Shown: positions 63,000 to 64,000 of the stretch, piece after piece
How the letters are laid out: each line of letters begins with the position of its first letter
How positions within the stretch are numbered: the stretch's first letter is position 1
NCBI GenBank assembly: GCA_035772405.1
Contig: JAYKKM010000192.1
Coordinates: forward strand, 321,501 to 385,500
DNA: 64,000 nt
Direction of reading: 5' to 3'
DNA from: Chrysogorgia sp. JL179-B06
Taxonomy: Eukaryota; Cnidaria; Anthozoa; Scleralcyonacea; Chrysogorgiidae
Notes under the pieces: model-generated
The model's database searches: none
Seen by the model: the letters and a program-made list of their open reading frames with translations, nothing else
Told to the model about the DNA's origin: nothing
Position numbers and translations under genes: made by a program

Positions 63000-64000
63000 T
63001 GCGTCTTCTTGCCGGTGACGCTTCATGACTTTGCCTTCTCTTTTAAATTTGGCGCAATCACCCAAAATTGGTGCTGCATGCTTTGGAAGTTTCTAAATAA
63101 GTGTTTGCAATTTCTTTTACTGCACGATCTGCATTTTGACAGGGTGGTAAACTCCAGTCAATCTTCGTTCTAAAGCGAAAAATTAGATTAGGAAAATTAA
63201 ATTATAGTCGCAATCTTACTAGATCCTCCGCAAATGTCAATGCAATCTCATTCCGTTAACGTAAATGTAAAACAACTACTTTCAATCGCTTATTTTTTAT
63301 TAGAACAACTAGGACTTGCAACTCTCTCCCTGAATACTTAAGGCTAGATCATTTAAACTTTAAAAAATTTAAGAAATTACTATTAGACTATTATAATTAT
63401 GCTCTATTATCCTGTTATAATGTTGACGATCCTCGAACTTGGAAAACTGTCTGCCCAAAGTGCAACACATCGCGAAACCTCACTGAACCCATAACTTGCT
63501 GTTACTAGTTATTATTTTATTTTTATAAGGGCCCACTGTATTTAACTGGTATTTAACTGTTGTGGTGACCCTGCTTCTTCTATGTTTTTTTAGAGGCGAA
63601 GCTAAATAAATAAATATTTATAATGTATTAATATTGACATTAATAATGATACATTAGTAACAGGAATTTGCAAAATACAGACGCAGTTTATAATTGTATT
63701 CGGTGAGTTTGAATAAACTTCATATTTTATAGGCTTGGTATACTTTTAAAATTACTTAGGGCAAACGTAAAATGAGAGGTAAACGAACAGTATGAACCTT
63801 ACCTCAGAGCCAAGGTTTTGTTGTTTTGACCACCAGGCATCTTATTTCAGTTCATGACGCTGTAATACGATTCCACCACTGCTTCTGTTCCCCCTTTCGC
63901 AAGAGCAATGTCCACGCAAATACATCCCTCCAAGCCAATAGCTTCATAAAGGAACCTGTCCGTGAAGATACTTTTGTAAACCTCGTCTTCATTCAAAGAC
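63000..64000 (-). CDS. Spliced minus-strand gene, partial at window edge
   Basis: Exon 64,000-63,803 (runs off the window) encodes DEVYKSIFTDRFLYEAIGLE, GCIFVDIALAKGGTEAVVES and PGGQNNKTLALR, with donor GAG|GTAAGG. Exon 63,169-about 63,000 has acceptor TTTAG| and reads TKIDWSLPPCQNADRAVKEI, in phase with the first. In the second exon a shift is needed after TYLET to reach HAAPILGDCAKFKREGKVMK. I have seen similar ESYYSVM / GGQ.NKTL..RT..DW sequences in repetitive cnidarian genes (memory only). Product unknown. A LINE 3' end lies in the intron. Confidence 0.55.
63294..63618 (+). pseudogene. LINE 3' end in an intron
   Basis: The plus strand reads TRTCNSLPEYLRLDHLNFKK and NVDDPRTWKTVCPKCNTSRN, the C-terminus of a CR1/L2-type LINE, then a stop. 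AATAAATAAATA at 63,604-63,616 is the 3' tail. Sense is opposite to the surrounding gene. It is severely 5'-truncated. Confidence 0.7.

Overview
The window is eukaryotic: AT-rich, with spliced exons (GT/AG junctions that join reading frames), long intergenic stretches and dense transposable elements (TEs). The element mix is BEL/Pao, Ty3/Gypsy, Penelope-like with GIY-YIG, CR1/L2-type LINEs, an R2/NeSL-type endonuclease fragment, MULE with a SWIM finger, Harbinger, hAT MITEs and a long-TIR element. That mix suggests a marine invertebrate, with a cnidarian as my best guess (inference). No complete host gene is certain. I saw no tRNA, rRNA or CRISPR.

Layout. 0.8-9.5 kb: decayed fragments (basic-repeat peptide, retroelement C-terminus, coiled-coil exon, two THAP exons, R2/NeSL-like endonuclease, MULE-like transposase). 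11.87-21.63 kb: a Harbinger transposon with 38-bp TIRs and TTA target duplications. It carries a transposase (+) lacking part of its core and a three-exon Myb-like gene (-), and is split by a BEL/Pao retrotransposon (13,267-19,512). The BEL has two identical 176-bp LTRs, a 5-bp duplication and one open 1,914-codon gag-pol frame, so it is the youngest insertion here and may be active.

22-33 kb: LINE pieces, an hAT MITE and unclassified coding remnants. 33.4-35.7 kb: a spliced minus-strand gene remnant interrupted by a foldback that encodes a hammerhead ribozyme motif. 35.8-40.7 kb: a decayed Ty3/Gypsy element whose RNase H region is split by an 875-bp hAT MITE. 40.8-43.9 kb: a Penelope-like element with three copies of a hammerhead ribozyme motif and an inverted 5' fragment.

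44-55.6 kb: a minus-strand LINE broken by a 7.6-kb element (47,726-55,330). This element has about 1.9-kb terminal inverted repeats, AG...CT ends and a near-perfect 6-bp target duplication, which recalls Polinton/Maverick. Each arm holds a gene of about 172 codons followed by a histone-type 3' stem-loop and a purine-rich downstream element. The right copy has a one-base frameshift. The interior lacks recognisable replication genes and is full of foldbacks. This is the most unusual object in the window.

57.8-59.0 kb is a degenerate roughly 125-bp tandem repeat. 59.0-60.2 kb and 61.7-62.6 kb are GC-richer islands of short ORFs with stop/start overlaps (TAATG, ATGA) that I cannot identify. The last 1 kb holds two spliced exons of a minus-strand gene that runs off the window.
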